NCBI RefSeq assembly: GCF_014126825.1
Contig: NZ_CP059900.1
Span: 1,240,001-1,304,000 of the forward strand
Direction: 5' to 3'
DNA from: Tomitella gaofuii
GTDB lineage: Bacteria > Actinomycetota > Actinomycetes > Mycobacteriales > Mycobacteriaceae
DNA length: 64,000 nt
Below, piece by piece: positions 9,112 to 16,106 of this stretch. Below the pieces are notes generated by a model. It searched no databases. It was not told where the DNA came from and was given only the letters and a program-made list of their open reading frames with translations. Position 1 is the first letter of the stretch; each line of letters starts with the position of its first letter. The translations under genes were made by a program, and so were the position numbers.

Positions 9112-10272
9112 TCAGCGTCGTCCGTCGAGGACGCACACGAGGTTCTGCTGCAGCAGCGGGCCGCTGGTGGCGTGCCCCAGTGCCCGGTCGGCGCCGCCGT
9201 CGATCACGGCCCGCGCGGCGTTGCCGATGCGCTGCAGACCCGCAGCGAACATCGGATTGCCGGTGAGCGGGCCGCCGGACGGGTTGATCGCGACCGCATC
9301 GGCCGCACCGTCGAGGCCCAGGGCGGAACGCAGGATGAGCTCCTGGTGGGTGAACGGGGCGTGCAGCTCGGCCATCGTGATGCCCGCGACGTCGCCGCCG
9401 GTGGCGCGCTCGCCCGCCTCGGCGGCGGACGGCGCGGTGGTCAGGTCGCGCCCGCCCAGCTCGGCCGAGTCGATGATGTGCTCGAATCCGGTGATCCATG
9501 CGGGGTTGTCGCACAGTGCGAAGGCCCGGCGCCCGCTGGCGAGGACGATCGCCGCCGCGCCGTCGGTGACCGGGGCGATGTCGTGGCGCCGCAGCGGGTC
9601 GGCGAGCATCGGCTGCGCCAAGAGCTGCTCGGCGGTGACGTCGTCGGTGACGGTGCCGTCGGGAGCGCGGAATCCGGCGAACTGCGCCGCCGGGTTGCCC
9701 ACCGCGTCGCGACGCGAACGCGCCGCCACCTCGGCCATCGCCGCCTCGTCCCACAGGCCGGCGTCGAGGCCCAGGCGGGCCTGCATGCCGGCGAGGGCGA
9801 GCGAGTCCGGCCACAGCGGCGCGACCACGTACGGATCGGTCTGCAGGGCCAGGGTGCGGCGCAGGTTCCCGGCGGACGACTTGCCGAAGCCGTACGCCAG
9901 GGCGGTGTCGGTCTCCCCGGTTTTGAGCTTGACGTAGGCCTCGTACATGGCCCACGCTCCGTCCATCTCCACGTGCGATTCGTCGATCGGCGGCACGGCG
10001 CCGATCGCGTCCACCGAGGAGATGAACGAGAACGCGCGGCCGGACATGTAGTCCGACGAGCCGGAGCACCAGAAGCCGATGTCGCGGCGGGTGATGCCCA
10101 GGTCCTTGTAGATCTGCTGGAAGATCGGCACCAGCATCTCGGTGCCGTTGGTGGTGCTGTAGCTGCGGCGCACCGACGGCGACTGGCAGAAGCCGACCAC
10201 GGCGACGTCGTCGTCGGTGACGGTCTCGGGTGTCAGCGCGCCGGGCCGGGCGGCGGTCTGCGTTGATGTCAT
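9112..10272 (-). CDS. ltp4: Ltp4-like thiolase-fold protein
   Basis: A 386-residue thiolase-superfamily protein, second gene of the operon after the DUF35 protein, matching the Rv3521-ltp4-ltp3 order. The nucleophile region reads SHVEMDGAWAMYEA, again without the thiolase cysteine. The conserved C-terminal loop is INPSGGPLTGNP. The Ltp4 and Ltp3 products probably work with the preceding DUF35 protein, by analogy to Ltp2-ChsH2. Start: ATG 10272 (MTSTQT) with a GGGGAG purine run about 10 bases upstream. The spacing to the DUF35 gene is 17 bases. Confident in family and context; the reaction is inferred. Confidence 0.85.
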   Translation of the reverse strand: MTSTQTAARPGALTPETVTDDDVAVVGFCQSPSVRRSYSTTNGTEMLVPIFQQIYKDLGITRRDIGFWCSGSSDYMSGRAFSFISSVDAIGAVPPIDESHVEMDGAWAMYEAYVKLKTGETDTALAYGFGKSSAGNLRRTLALQTDPYVVAPLWPDSLALAGMQARLGLDAGLWDEAAMAEVAARSRRDAVGNPAAQFAGFRAPDGTVTDDVTAEQLLAQPMLADPLRRHDIAPVTDGAAAIVLASGRRAFALCDNPAWITGFEHIIDSAELGGRDLTTAPSAAEAGERATGGDVAGITMAELHAPFTHQELILRSALGLDGAADAVAINPSGGPLTGNPMFAAGLQRIGNAARAVIDGGADRALGHATSGPLLQQNLVCVLDGRR

Positions 10273-10289
10273 GTGTGCGTGCTCCCCGT

Positions 10290-11291
10290 TCACAGGTGCT
10301 CGGCGTAGGACTCGTACGGCGCGTCGGGTTCGCCGGTGGGCGCGAAGTGCTCGATGTTGCCCGTCGACGGGACCCATTCCTCGCGCGGCTTCCACACCGC
10401 GCGCACGCGCATGCCCATGCGCACCTCGGACGGGTCGCAGCCCAGGACCAGGTGCAGCAGTGGGATGTCCGCGCCGTCGAGGAGGATGTAGGCGCCCACG
10501 TAGGGCGGCTTGATCTTCTGCCCGATGAACGGCACGTTGACGATGCAGAAGGTGGTCACGGTGCCCGTGTCGGACACCTCCACCTCCTCGTCGGTGGGCA
10601 CGCCGTGGGTGGGGCTCGCGCCGCGCGGCGGCACGTACACCTTGCCGGTCTCGGGGCACCGCTGCCCCACCACGCGGCCCTCGGCGATGGCGCGCAGGTA
10701 GCTGCTCTCCTCCACCGACGCCGAGTGCTGCACCGTCATCTCGAACGGGGTGACGAGGATCTGCAGCGGGTCCTGGTCGAGGAACGCGGTGAGCGCCGCG
10801 CCGGCGAGCGGTTCCGGGTCCGTGCCGGCAGCGGCGTCCGCATCGTCCTCCGGCACGAAGTGGACGATGTCCCCGATGGCGGCCGTGGTGGTCTCCGCCC
10901 ACACGGCGCGCACCCGCATGCCGGTGGACATCCGTGCGGGGCCGTCGACCTTGACGGCGTGCACCATGGCGGTGTCGGCGCCGTCGAGGCGGATCAGCGC
11001 GAACGCGAACGGTTCGGACAACGGATTGCCGTCCACCGGGTCGGCCACCCACGACCAGGTGACGACCTGGCCGGCGTGGCCCACTTCGACGAACTCGTCG
11101 AGCGGGTCGGCGGTGTCCGGGTCGAACTCGACGGGCGGCACATGCACCCGGCCGTCGGATCCGCGGACGCCGACGATCCGGCGCCGGGCGAGCGCTCCGA
11201 GGAATCGGCCGATCACCGGGCCGACGGAGCGTGTGTAATCGAACTGCAGCTCGATCGGCGCGCTGAGCGGCTCGAGATCGGGGGTAGGCAT
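10290..11291 (-). CDS. Tandem DUF35 OB-fold protein (Rv3521-like), partner of Ltp proteins
   Basis: 333 residues with two copies of the DUF35 unit. The first is about residues 20-150 (GVRGSDGRVHVPPVEFDP, then VTWSWVADPV) and the second about 190-320 (CPETGKVYVPPRGASP, then VTTFCIVNVPFIG). Each ends in the same A-x-W block preceded by GMRVRAVW. The zinc-ribbon cysteines that usually precede the OB fold are mostly lost: only one Cys remains in the second unit and none in the first. It heads the Ltp operon and is divergent from the LLM oxidoreductase across a KstR-like site. An alternative GTG start at 11318 lies 9 bases from that operator and would give a nearly leaderless message; neither start has a clear ribosome site. 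Confidence 0.82.
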   Translation of the reverse strand: MPTPDLEPLSAPIELQFDYTRSVGPVIGRFLGALARRRIVGVRGSDGRVHVPPVEFDPDTADPLDEFVEVGHAGQVVTWSWVADPVDGNPLSEPFAFALIRLDGADTAMVHAVKVDGPARMSTGMRVRAVWAETTTAAIGDIVHFVPEDDADAAAGTDPEPLAGAALTAFLDQDPLQILVTPFEMTVQHSASVEESSYLRAIAEGRVVGQRCPETGKVYVPPRGASPTHGVPTDEEVEVSDTGTVTTFCIVNVPFIGQKIKPPYVGAYILLDGADIPLLHLVLGCDPSEVRMGMRVRAVWKPREEWVPSTGNIEHFAPTGEPDAPYESYAEHL

Positions 11292-11327
11292 TGCCACAAC
11301 AGAGGTTTGCGTGCTCACATGGTGAAG

Positions 11328-11341
11328 TAGAACACGTTCTC
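11328..11341. promoter_or_regulatory. KstR-like operator in the divergent Ltp/LLM promoter
   Basis: TAGAACACGTTCTC. It fits the KstR pattern TnnAACnnGTTnnA except for the last base. It lies between the divergent DUF35-ltp4-ltp3 operon and the F420-type oxidoreductase gene. KstR is the TetR-family repressor of cholesterol genes, released by steroid CoA thioesters. The same AACACGTTCT core recurs at three other steroid promoters in this window. Confidence 0.8.
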
Positions 11342-11400
11342 GTTTACAGGGCAAGGGTTTTTGACGAGTTGACTGAAACTCGGTGGAGAGGGGATCGGAC

Positions 11401-12444
11401 ATGAAGCTCGGCCTGCAACTCGGATACTGGGGCGCCCGGCCGCCGGAGGACGTCGCGCCGCTGGTCGCCGCAGCGGAGGAATGCGGGTTCGACTCCGCGT
11501 TCACCGCCGAGTCCTGGGGGTCCGACGCGCTCACGCCGCTCGCGTGGTGGGGGTCGGACACCCGCCGGTTGCGGCTCGGCACGTCGGTGGCACAGCTCTC
11601 CGCGCGCACGCCCACCGCCGCCGCCATGGCCGCGCTCACCATGGACCACCTGACCGGGGGGCGGTTCATCCTGGGGCTCGGCGTCTCCGGCCCGCAGGTG
11701 GTGGAGGGGTGGTACGGGCAGCCGTTCGCCAAGCCGCTCGCCCGCACGCGCGAGTACGTGCAGGTGATCCGCGATGTGCTGGCGCGTGAGGCGCCGGTGA
11801 CGCAGGCCGGCCCGCACTACCCGCTGCCGTACGCGGGGGAGGGGGCGACGGGGCTGGGCAAGCCGCTCAAGCCCATCACCCACCCGCTGCGCGCCGACGT
11901 GCCGATCTGGCTGGGCGCCGAGGGGCCCAAGAACGTGGCGCAGACGGCAGAGATCGCGGACGGATGGCTGGCCATCTACTACTCGCCGCGCCTGGCGCCG
12001 ATGTACGACGAGTGGCTGGACGAGGGCTTCGCCCGCCCGGGCGCGCGGCGCAGCCGGCAGGACTTCGAGATCGCGGCCACGTGCCAGATCACCGTCACCG
12101 ACGACCCGGGCGCGGTGCGCGACGGCGTGCGGCCCACGGTGGCGCTCTATGTGGGCGGCATGGGCGCGCCCGAGCTCAACTTCCACGCGCAGGTTTACCG
12201 CCGGATGGGTTACGGCGCGGTGGTCGACGAGGTGACGGCGCTGTTCCGGTCCGGGCGCAAGGACGAGGCCGCGGCGGCGATCCCCGACGAGATGATCGAC
12301 GAGACGATGATCATCGGGGACGCGGAGCATGTGCGCCGCGAGGTGGCCCGGTGGAAGGCGGCGGGCGTCACCACGATGCTCGTGACCTGTCGGGACGCCG
12401 CTCAGGTGCGCCGCCTCGCCGAGGTGGTGCTGCAGGGGGCGTGA
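11401..12444 (+). CDS. LLM-class F420-dependent oxidoreductase (Rv3520c-like)
   Basis: 347 residues, a luciferase-like TIM-barrel protein with MKLGLQLGYWGA at the start, RLRLGTSVAQLSARTPTAAAMAALTMDHLTGGR near residues 60-95 and a C-terminal EHVRREVARWKAAGVTTMLV. Family members transfer hydride with cofactor F420. In M. tuberculosis the orthologue lies next to the same DUF35/ltp4/ltp3 genes and belongs to the cholesterol regulon; the substrate is not known to me. ATG 11401 is preceded by GGAGAGGGG at a suitable distance; a GTG at 11383 is in frame but less likely. It is divergent from the DUF35 gene and shares the KstR-like site. Confidence 0.87.
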   Translation: MKLGLQLGYWGARPPEDVAPLVAAAEECGFDSAFTAESWGSDALTPLAWWGSDTRRLRLGTSVAQLSARTPTAAAMAALTMDHLTGGRFILGLGVSGPQVVEGWYGQPFAKPLARTREYVQVIRDVLAREAPVTQAGPHYPLPYAGEGATGLGKPLKPITHPLRADVPIWLGAEGPKNVAQTAEIADGWLAIYYSPRLAPMYDEWLDEGFARPGARRSRQDFEIAATCQITVTDDPGAVRDGVRPTVALYVGGMGAPELNFHAQVYRRMGYGAVVDEVTALFRSGRKDEAAAAIPDEMIDETMIIGDAEHVRREVARWKAAGVTTMLVTCRDAAQVRRLAEVVLQGA

Positions 12445-12468
12445 TCGCGGTCATCACCCGGCCGTCTT

Positions 12469-12487
12469 TCGATATCATTGATATCGA
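12469..12487. promoter_or_regulatory. Perfect palindrome upstream of vapBC, probable autoregulatory operator
   Basis: Arms TCGATATCA and TGATATCGA around a central T; all nine pairs match. It ends 25 bases before the antitoxin ATG. Its AT content stands out from the surrounding sequence, so it probably overlaps the promoter -10 region. VapB-type ribbon-helix-helix antitoxins usually bind such dyads. Confidence 0.7.
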
Positions 12488-12512
12488 TCGGCGTCGACGG
12501 GAGGCTTACGGC

Positions 12513-12737
12513 ATGGCCGATATCCTTATTCGCGGGTTGGACGAGGCGACGGTGGCGGAGATCGACCGTCGTGCGGCGGAGAGCGGGCAGTCGCGGGCGG
12601 AATTCTTGCGGCGACGGCTCGACGTGGAGTTCCGGTCCGGCACGGACATCCCTGTCACGGTGGACGACTGGCGCAGGTTCGGCGCTGCGGCGGCGGACCT
12701 GGGCGATCCCTCCGTGATGGGGGAGGCCTGGTCGTGA
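12513..12737 (+). CDS. vapB: VapB-type antitoxin (ribbon-helix-helix)
   Basis: 74 residues. The N-terminal half MADILIRGLDEATVAEIDRR and the following helix with QSRAEFLRRRL form a ribbon-helix-helix (CopG/MetJ-like) DNA-binding unit. The C-terminal half (residues 45-74) is the toxin-binding tail. GGGAGG at 12499-12504 supports ATG 12513. The stop overlaps the toxin start (GTGA). It lies directly after the LLM oxidoreductase but has its own palindromic operator, so it is probably an independent unit. Confidence 0.85.
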   Translation: MADILIRGLDEATVAEIDRRAAESGQSRAEFLRRRLDVEFRSGTDIPVTVDDWRRFGAAAADLGDPSVMGEAWS

Positions 12738-13147
12738 CGCGGGCGCCGTGGCTGATCGACAAGTCAGCATTGGTACGCATGCCGGATTCGCGCGATGTCG
12801 ACGAATGGAACAATCGGGTTCGGCGCGGCCTCGTCCGCATCGCCACGGTGACCTTGTTGGAGGTGGGCTACTCCGCGCGCTCTGCGGAGGGGCACCGGAG
12901 CGCATTGACCACCGCGCCGATCGCCCTTATGCCCGTCGAGCACGCGACTCCCGCCGCCGAGCGCCGTGCCGTCGAGGTCCAGGGGATGCTGGCGGCACGC
13001 GGGCATCACCGGGGCCCGTCGGTGCCGGACCTGATCATCGCGGCCGTTGCCGAGCACGCGCGCCTCACCGTGCTGCATGTGGACAGGGACTTCGAACTGA
13101 TCGCCGAGGTCACCGGTCAGCCCGTCGCCCGTCTGGCGGTGTCATGA
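12734..13147 (+). CDS. vapC: VapC-type PIN-domain ribonuclease toxin
   Basis: 137 residues with the PIN acidic residues in place: Asp9 (WLIDKSAL), Glu43 (LLEVGYSAR), Asp99 (PDLIIAA) and Asp117/Asp119 (HVDRDFELIAE). VapC toxins cleave tRNA or rRNA when not bound by VapB. The GTG start overlaps the vapB stop, giving the usual coupled antitoxin-toxin order. All catalytic acids are intact, so the pair looks functional, unlike the two toxin-antitoxin remnants 1.5-3 kb downstream. Confidence 0.88.
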   Translation: MTRAPWLIDKSALVRMPDSRDVDEWNNRVRRGLVRIATVTLLEVGYSARSAEGHRSALTTAPIALMPVEHATPAAERRAVEVQGMLAARGHHRGPSVPDLIIAAVAEHARLTVLHVDRDFELIAEVTGQPVARLAVS

Positions 13148-13247
13148 CCGGCGACGTCGCGGGGCGACCGTTCGGTGTGCAGGGCCGGTCCCGCTGCTGG
13201 GTAAGGTGAGGTGACACTCGCCCGCATCGGCGTGAAGGGGCCCGCGC

Positions 13248-13892
13248 TTGTTGGATTCGATCAACGACTTCATCATCAGTGAGTCGGATGCGCTGTGGCT
13301 CTATCCGCTGTTGTTCTCGGTGTGCATCATCGACGGCTTCTTCCCGCCGGTGCCCAGCGAGACGGTGCTGGTCACCCTCGGGTCGCTGGGCGGGGCCACC
13401 GGCGAGCCGTACCTGTGGGCGGTGATCCCGGTGGCGGCCCTGGGGGCGGTGATCGGCGACAACATCGCCTACTCCATCGGTAAGTTCGTCGGCACCGACC
13501 GGTGGGCGTGGATGCGCAAACCGAAGACGGCCGCGGCCTTCGCCTGGGCCCGTCGCGCACTGGACGAGCGCGGGCCGGTGATCATCGTGACGGCGCGCTT
13601 CATCCCGGTGGGGCGTATCGCGGTGAACATCACCGCCGGGGCCACCGGATACCCGCGGCGCGTGTTCTTCCCGCTGACCGTCGTCGCCGGGCTCATCTGG
13701 GCGTCGTACTCGGCGCTGATGGGGCACTTCGTCGGCAGCTGGTTCGAGTCGCAGCCGCTGCTGGGAGCGGTGATCTCGATCTGCGTCGCCGTGGTGGTGG
13801 GCTTCATCGTGGACAAGCTCATGCAGCGATTCCAGGCGCGCAAGCGGCCGGCCGCTGACGAGGATGCGCAGTCGGAGGAGTCGACGCACTGA
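13248..13892 (+). CDS. DedA-family membrane protein
   Basis: 214 residues, DedA/SNARE-associated family, implicated in lipid carrier (undecaprenyl phosphate) flipping or membrane homeostasis. Several membrane segments; diagnostic blocks are FFPPVPSETVLV near residue 30, GDNIAYSIGKFVG near 70 and RFIPVGRIAVNITAGATG near 115-130. The tail is charged. The start is TTG 13248 (or the next codon, also TTG) with GAAGGGG at 13234-13240 as the ribosome site; no ATG is available. It follows vapC by 100 bases and has no visible functional link to it. Confidence 0.88.
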   Translation: MLDSINDFIISESDALWLYPLLFSVCIIDGFFPPVPSETVLVTLGSLGGATGEPYLWAVIPVAALGAVIGDNIAYSIGKFVGTDRWAWMRKPKTAAAFAWARRALDERGPVIIVTARFIPVGRIAVNITAGATGYPRRVFFPLTVVAGLIWASYSALMGHFVGSWFESQPLLGAVISICVAVVVGFIVDKLMQRFQARKRPAADEDAQSEESTH

Positions 13893-13944
13893 ACGGGGAT
13901 CCCGGCCAGCGCCCGTTCTCAACCTGGGCTCCTGGCCGTCGGGC

Positions 13945-14301
13945 TCATATGCGGCGCCGGCGCCAGGCCCACACCGACAGCACGGCACCTACCGCCACCG
14001 CCACCGGCAGCACCCGTCGCAGCCGGCGCTGGTCCTGCATCTGCTGGAACTGCTCGTTGCTGAGGAACTGCTGGCCCTCGGGCGCCGGCGTGAACGCGTC
14101 CCAAAAGAAGCGAGCCGAGCCGCCGAGGTTCCCGACCCACCCGATCGACACGCCTACCCACCAGGCGGCGACGAGGCAGGTGGCGGGGAACAGCAGCCAG
14201 AACCACGGCCGCCCCAGCGGCGCGAACCGGGCGCGCCGGGGGAGGACCGCGCCGGCCACCGCCGCGACGACGGCGCACGCTGCGAGCATCGACCAGATCA
14301 T
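13945..14301 (-). CDS. Small membrane protein, unknown function
   Basis: 118 residues. Three probable membrane segments: MIWSMLAACAVVAAVAGAV, WFWLLFPATCLVAAWWVG near residue 40, and VLPVAVAVGAVLSVWAW near the end, followed by a basic RRRRI terminus. Between them is a polar stretch with NLGGSARFFWDAFTPAPEGQQFL. I do not recognise the family. ATG 14301 is chosen because the preceding in-frame extension looks non-coding. It converges on the DedA gene with a 52-base gap. Confidence 0.65.
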   Translation of the reverse strand: MIWSMLAACAVVAAVAGAVLPRRARFAPLGRPWFWLLFPATCLVAAWWVGVSIGWVGNLGGSARFFWDAFTPAPEGQQFLSNEQFQQMQDQRRLRRVLPVAVAVGAVLSVWAWRRRRI

Positions 14302-14445
14302 GGGGGCAGCGTACGAGGTCGCGGGGGAGCAGTGGGTTTCTGGTCGAGGTATCCCCTGGACCACCGAGCGTGAGCGCCGGATGCGCCGGTGTGTGCTGCG
14401 GGAGCGAGCGACTCCACAGAAGGCGCATCGCTCCCGTCAGTCACT

Positions 14446-14471
14446 GATATCACCTGGTTGAACGTGATATC
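14446..14471. promoter_or_regulatory. 8-bp inverted repeat upstream of the decayed FitAB pair
   Basis: GATATCAC (14446-14453), 10-base spacer, GTGATATC (14464-14471); the arms match perfectly. It lies about 90 bases upstream of the antitoxin remnant and resembles a toxin-antitoxin operator. It shares the GATATCA core with the vapBC palindrome at 12469-12487. Confidence 0.5.
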
Positions 14472-14560
14472 GGGTGCTGGGGGCGAAACGAACCGATCGG
14501 CGCTGAGGGGCGCTCCTTGAAGGGGCGTTGTCGATCAGGGGCCGAAGGCGGGAGGCCTGC

Positions 14561-14801
14561 ATGCCGGCCGTCACGATCCGAAACCTGCCGGGGAGAGTCG
14601 CACCGTGCGCTCATAGCCCGTGTCGCATCGCATAATCGCAGCACCGAGGCGGAGGTACGCGCGATTGTGGATGCGGCAGTGCTGCCCGAGGATCGCGTCC
14701 GGCTCGGCAGTCTTCTCGCGGGAATCGGCGGCAGGGTGGATGGTGTGGATCTGGAGGTCGAGTGGAATCGTTCCACGCGCGAACCGGTGGACCTGCTGTG
14801 A
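14561..14801 (+). pseudogene. FitA-like antitoxin, frameshifted
   Basis: The first 11 codons from ATG 14561 read MPAVTIRNLPG, a typical FitA/VapB ribbon-helix-helix start. The rest of the family pattern (ESHRALIARVASHNRSTEAE, then PEDRVRLGSLLAGIG) continues in another frame, from about 14595 to the stop at 14799-14801. One extra G in the run at 14590-14593 accounts for the break: with three Gs instead of four the protein would be continuous, about 79 residues. Either a true loss of function or a homopolymer sequencing error. Its 3' end overlaps the toxin remnant, preserving the original operon layout. Confidence 0.72.
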
Positions 14802-15100
14802 CCATCCTTTACGCCGAAGTGCAGCAGTCGGAGCTGCTGCGCCGTTCACCGGACGCGAGCGTGGTCCGATGGCTCGATGAGCAGTCGACGGCGACGCTGT
14901 CGCTCACGTCCATCACTGTCGCGGGGACCCGGTATCCGGTACGGATAAGCGGAGTTGCCGGACGGCGGCCGTAAGGCTCTGCATCGCAGCTGCATTGAAG
15001 ACGAGTTCCTTCCGATCTTCGAGGGACGGATTCTGGGTTTCGGTGTGGACGAGACGTCCGCTTACGCGGTTCCGCGCCAAGGCCGCCGCCTATCTGCGCT
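14798..15100 (+). pseudogene. FitB-like PIN toxin, degraded
   Basis: The reading from GTG 14798 gives VTILYAEVQQSELLRRSPDA, then WLDEQSTATLSLTSITVAG, which aligns with the FitB/VapC start (usually LLDTNVISELLRP). The invariant Asp-Thr-Asn is replaced by Ala-Glu-Val. That frame ends at 14974. The family pattern resumes in the next frame from about 14953 (LPDGGRKALH, EDEFLPIFEGRILGFGVDET) and then degenerates through another frame change and stops near 15090. At least two frame disruptions plus loss of active-site residues make this a pseudogene. Sequence 15101-15238 has an open tail of unclear origin. Confidence 0.7.
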
Positions 15101-15245
15101 GACGCGAAGTCGACATCGCCCGACACCAATCACGCACCCACGGGCCCTGACGACGTCTTCACCAGCACCGACGTCGACGGCATCGTCTCGGTGCTCGGCC
15201 GCATCAGGGCGCGCGCCGAGGCGGTGGGCGCGGCCTGAGCTCCCC

Positions 15246-15866
15246 TCATGCCCCGCAGTAGTGCGTGTACCCGTACCGCTCGCTGCACCAGAAAAAGCCC
15301 TGGTCGCGGTCGCTCATGTCTTCGCCGGGCCGCACGAAGTGCAGGGCGGTGACCTCCCCGTCAGGCCGCATCAGCGCGCCGGTGAAGGTGTACCCCTGCG
15401 CCAGATCGCCGAGCCCGCCGCCTGTGGATTCGAGCCGGTCGACCAGGGTGACGGTGATCGTGTCGCCGGCGAGCTCCCAGTGCACCGTCCACTTCTCGCC
15501 GGTGCAGCAGCCGCTGAACAGGGAGATGGTGCCGGTGCCGTCCGGTGCGAGATCCATCGAGCGGGTGTGCCCGATCCACTCGCCGGCGACGGCCGCGGCG
15601 ATGCCCGAGCCGCTGCTGGGCGTGGTGGCCGGGGCGGCGACCGTGGAGCTCGCGGTGGTGGGCACGGTGGTGACCGCTGGGGGAGCGATGCTCGTCGTCG
15701 CGCTGGTGTCAGCCGCCGTGGGGGAGACGGTGCTGACGGCGGGCGCGGGCGTGGTGGTGACAGCGGGCAGCGCGTCGCCGCCGGTGGAGGACGAGCACGC
15801 GGCCAGAGCCAGTGCGGCGGCGGCGAGCACCGTTGCGAGTCGTGCACCACCATGAGGGGCCGTCAT
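15246..15866 (-). CDS. Secreted lipoprotein, unknown function
   Basis: 206 residues. The signal peptide ends in a lipobox (LALAACSS), so Cys24 should be lipidated after cleavage. Next comes a Thr/Ser/Ala/Pro-rich linker (residues 30-90) typical of cell-wall tethers, then a compact domain of about 115 residues. It contains five cysteines (SGCCTGEKW, FWCSERYGYTHYCGA) and a WIGHTRSM start reminiscent of small serine-protease-associated or lipocalin-like domains. I cannot assign a family. ATG 15866 gives a full signal peptide. Confidence 0.75.
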   Translation of the reverse strand: MTAPHGGARLATVLAAAALALAACSSSTGGDALPAVTTTPAPAVSTVSPTAADTSATTSIAPPAVTTVPTTASSTVAAPATTPSSGSGIAAAVAGEWIGHTRSMDLAPDGTGTISLFSGCCTGEKWTVHWELAGDTITVTLVDRLESTGGGLGDLAQGYTFTGALMRPDGEVTALHFVRPGEDMSDRDQGFFWCSERYGYTHYCGA

Positions 15867-15942
15867 GCGCTGAGGTTAGCGCCTATCGGCACAGTCCACC
15901 GGGCGATGGCGCCTGTGCGTGCAGGATGCGGACGGCAGTTGT

Positions 15943-15961
15943 GTAGCACTTCTGGCGCTAC
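15943..15961. promoter_or_regulatory. Possible operator (5-bp inverted repeat) before the Phd-like remnant
   Basis: GTAGC (15943-15947), 9-base spacer, GCTAC (15957-15961), ending 9 bases before GTG 15971. Phd/VapB-type antitoxins often bind short dyads at this position. The arms are short, so this is tentative. Confidence 0.35.
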
Positions 15962-15970
15962 CGTGGATGT

Positions 15971-16069
15971 GTGAAGGACATCGGCGTGCGTGAACTGCGG
16001 CAGTACGCGTCGCGATACATCGCCGAGGTGGCAGCGGGGGAAGAGATCACGGTGGCCGCACCGGCCTGA
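15971..16069 (+). pseudogene. Truncated Phd/YefM-type antitoxin
   Basis: 32 codons: VKDIGVRELRQYASRYIAEV followed by AAGEEITVAAPA and a stop. This is the DNA-binding N-terminus of Phd-family antitoxins (usual pattern: VRELR-x-x-ASRYL-x-x-V-x-x-GE-x-I-x-VT-x-RG). The family is normally 75-95 residues; the toxin-binding half is missing and no toxin follows, since the next gene is echA19 on the other strand. Probably a deletion remnant. Confidence 0.65.
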
Positions 16070-16106
16070 CGGTGCGGCCACGGCGTCTCCGTGCGGATCG
16101 GGGATG

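Noticed and set aside
15101-15238. Open tail ending in DVDGIVSVLGRIRARAEAVGAA
   Set aside because: Codon use looks coding, but no start or family could be found; it may be the end of a lost gene. Too little to annotate.
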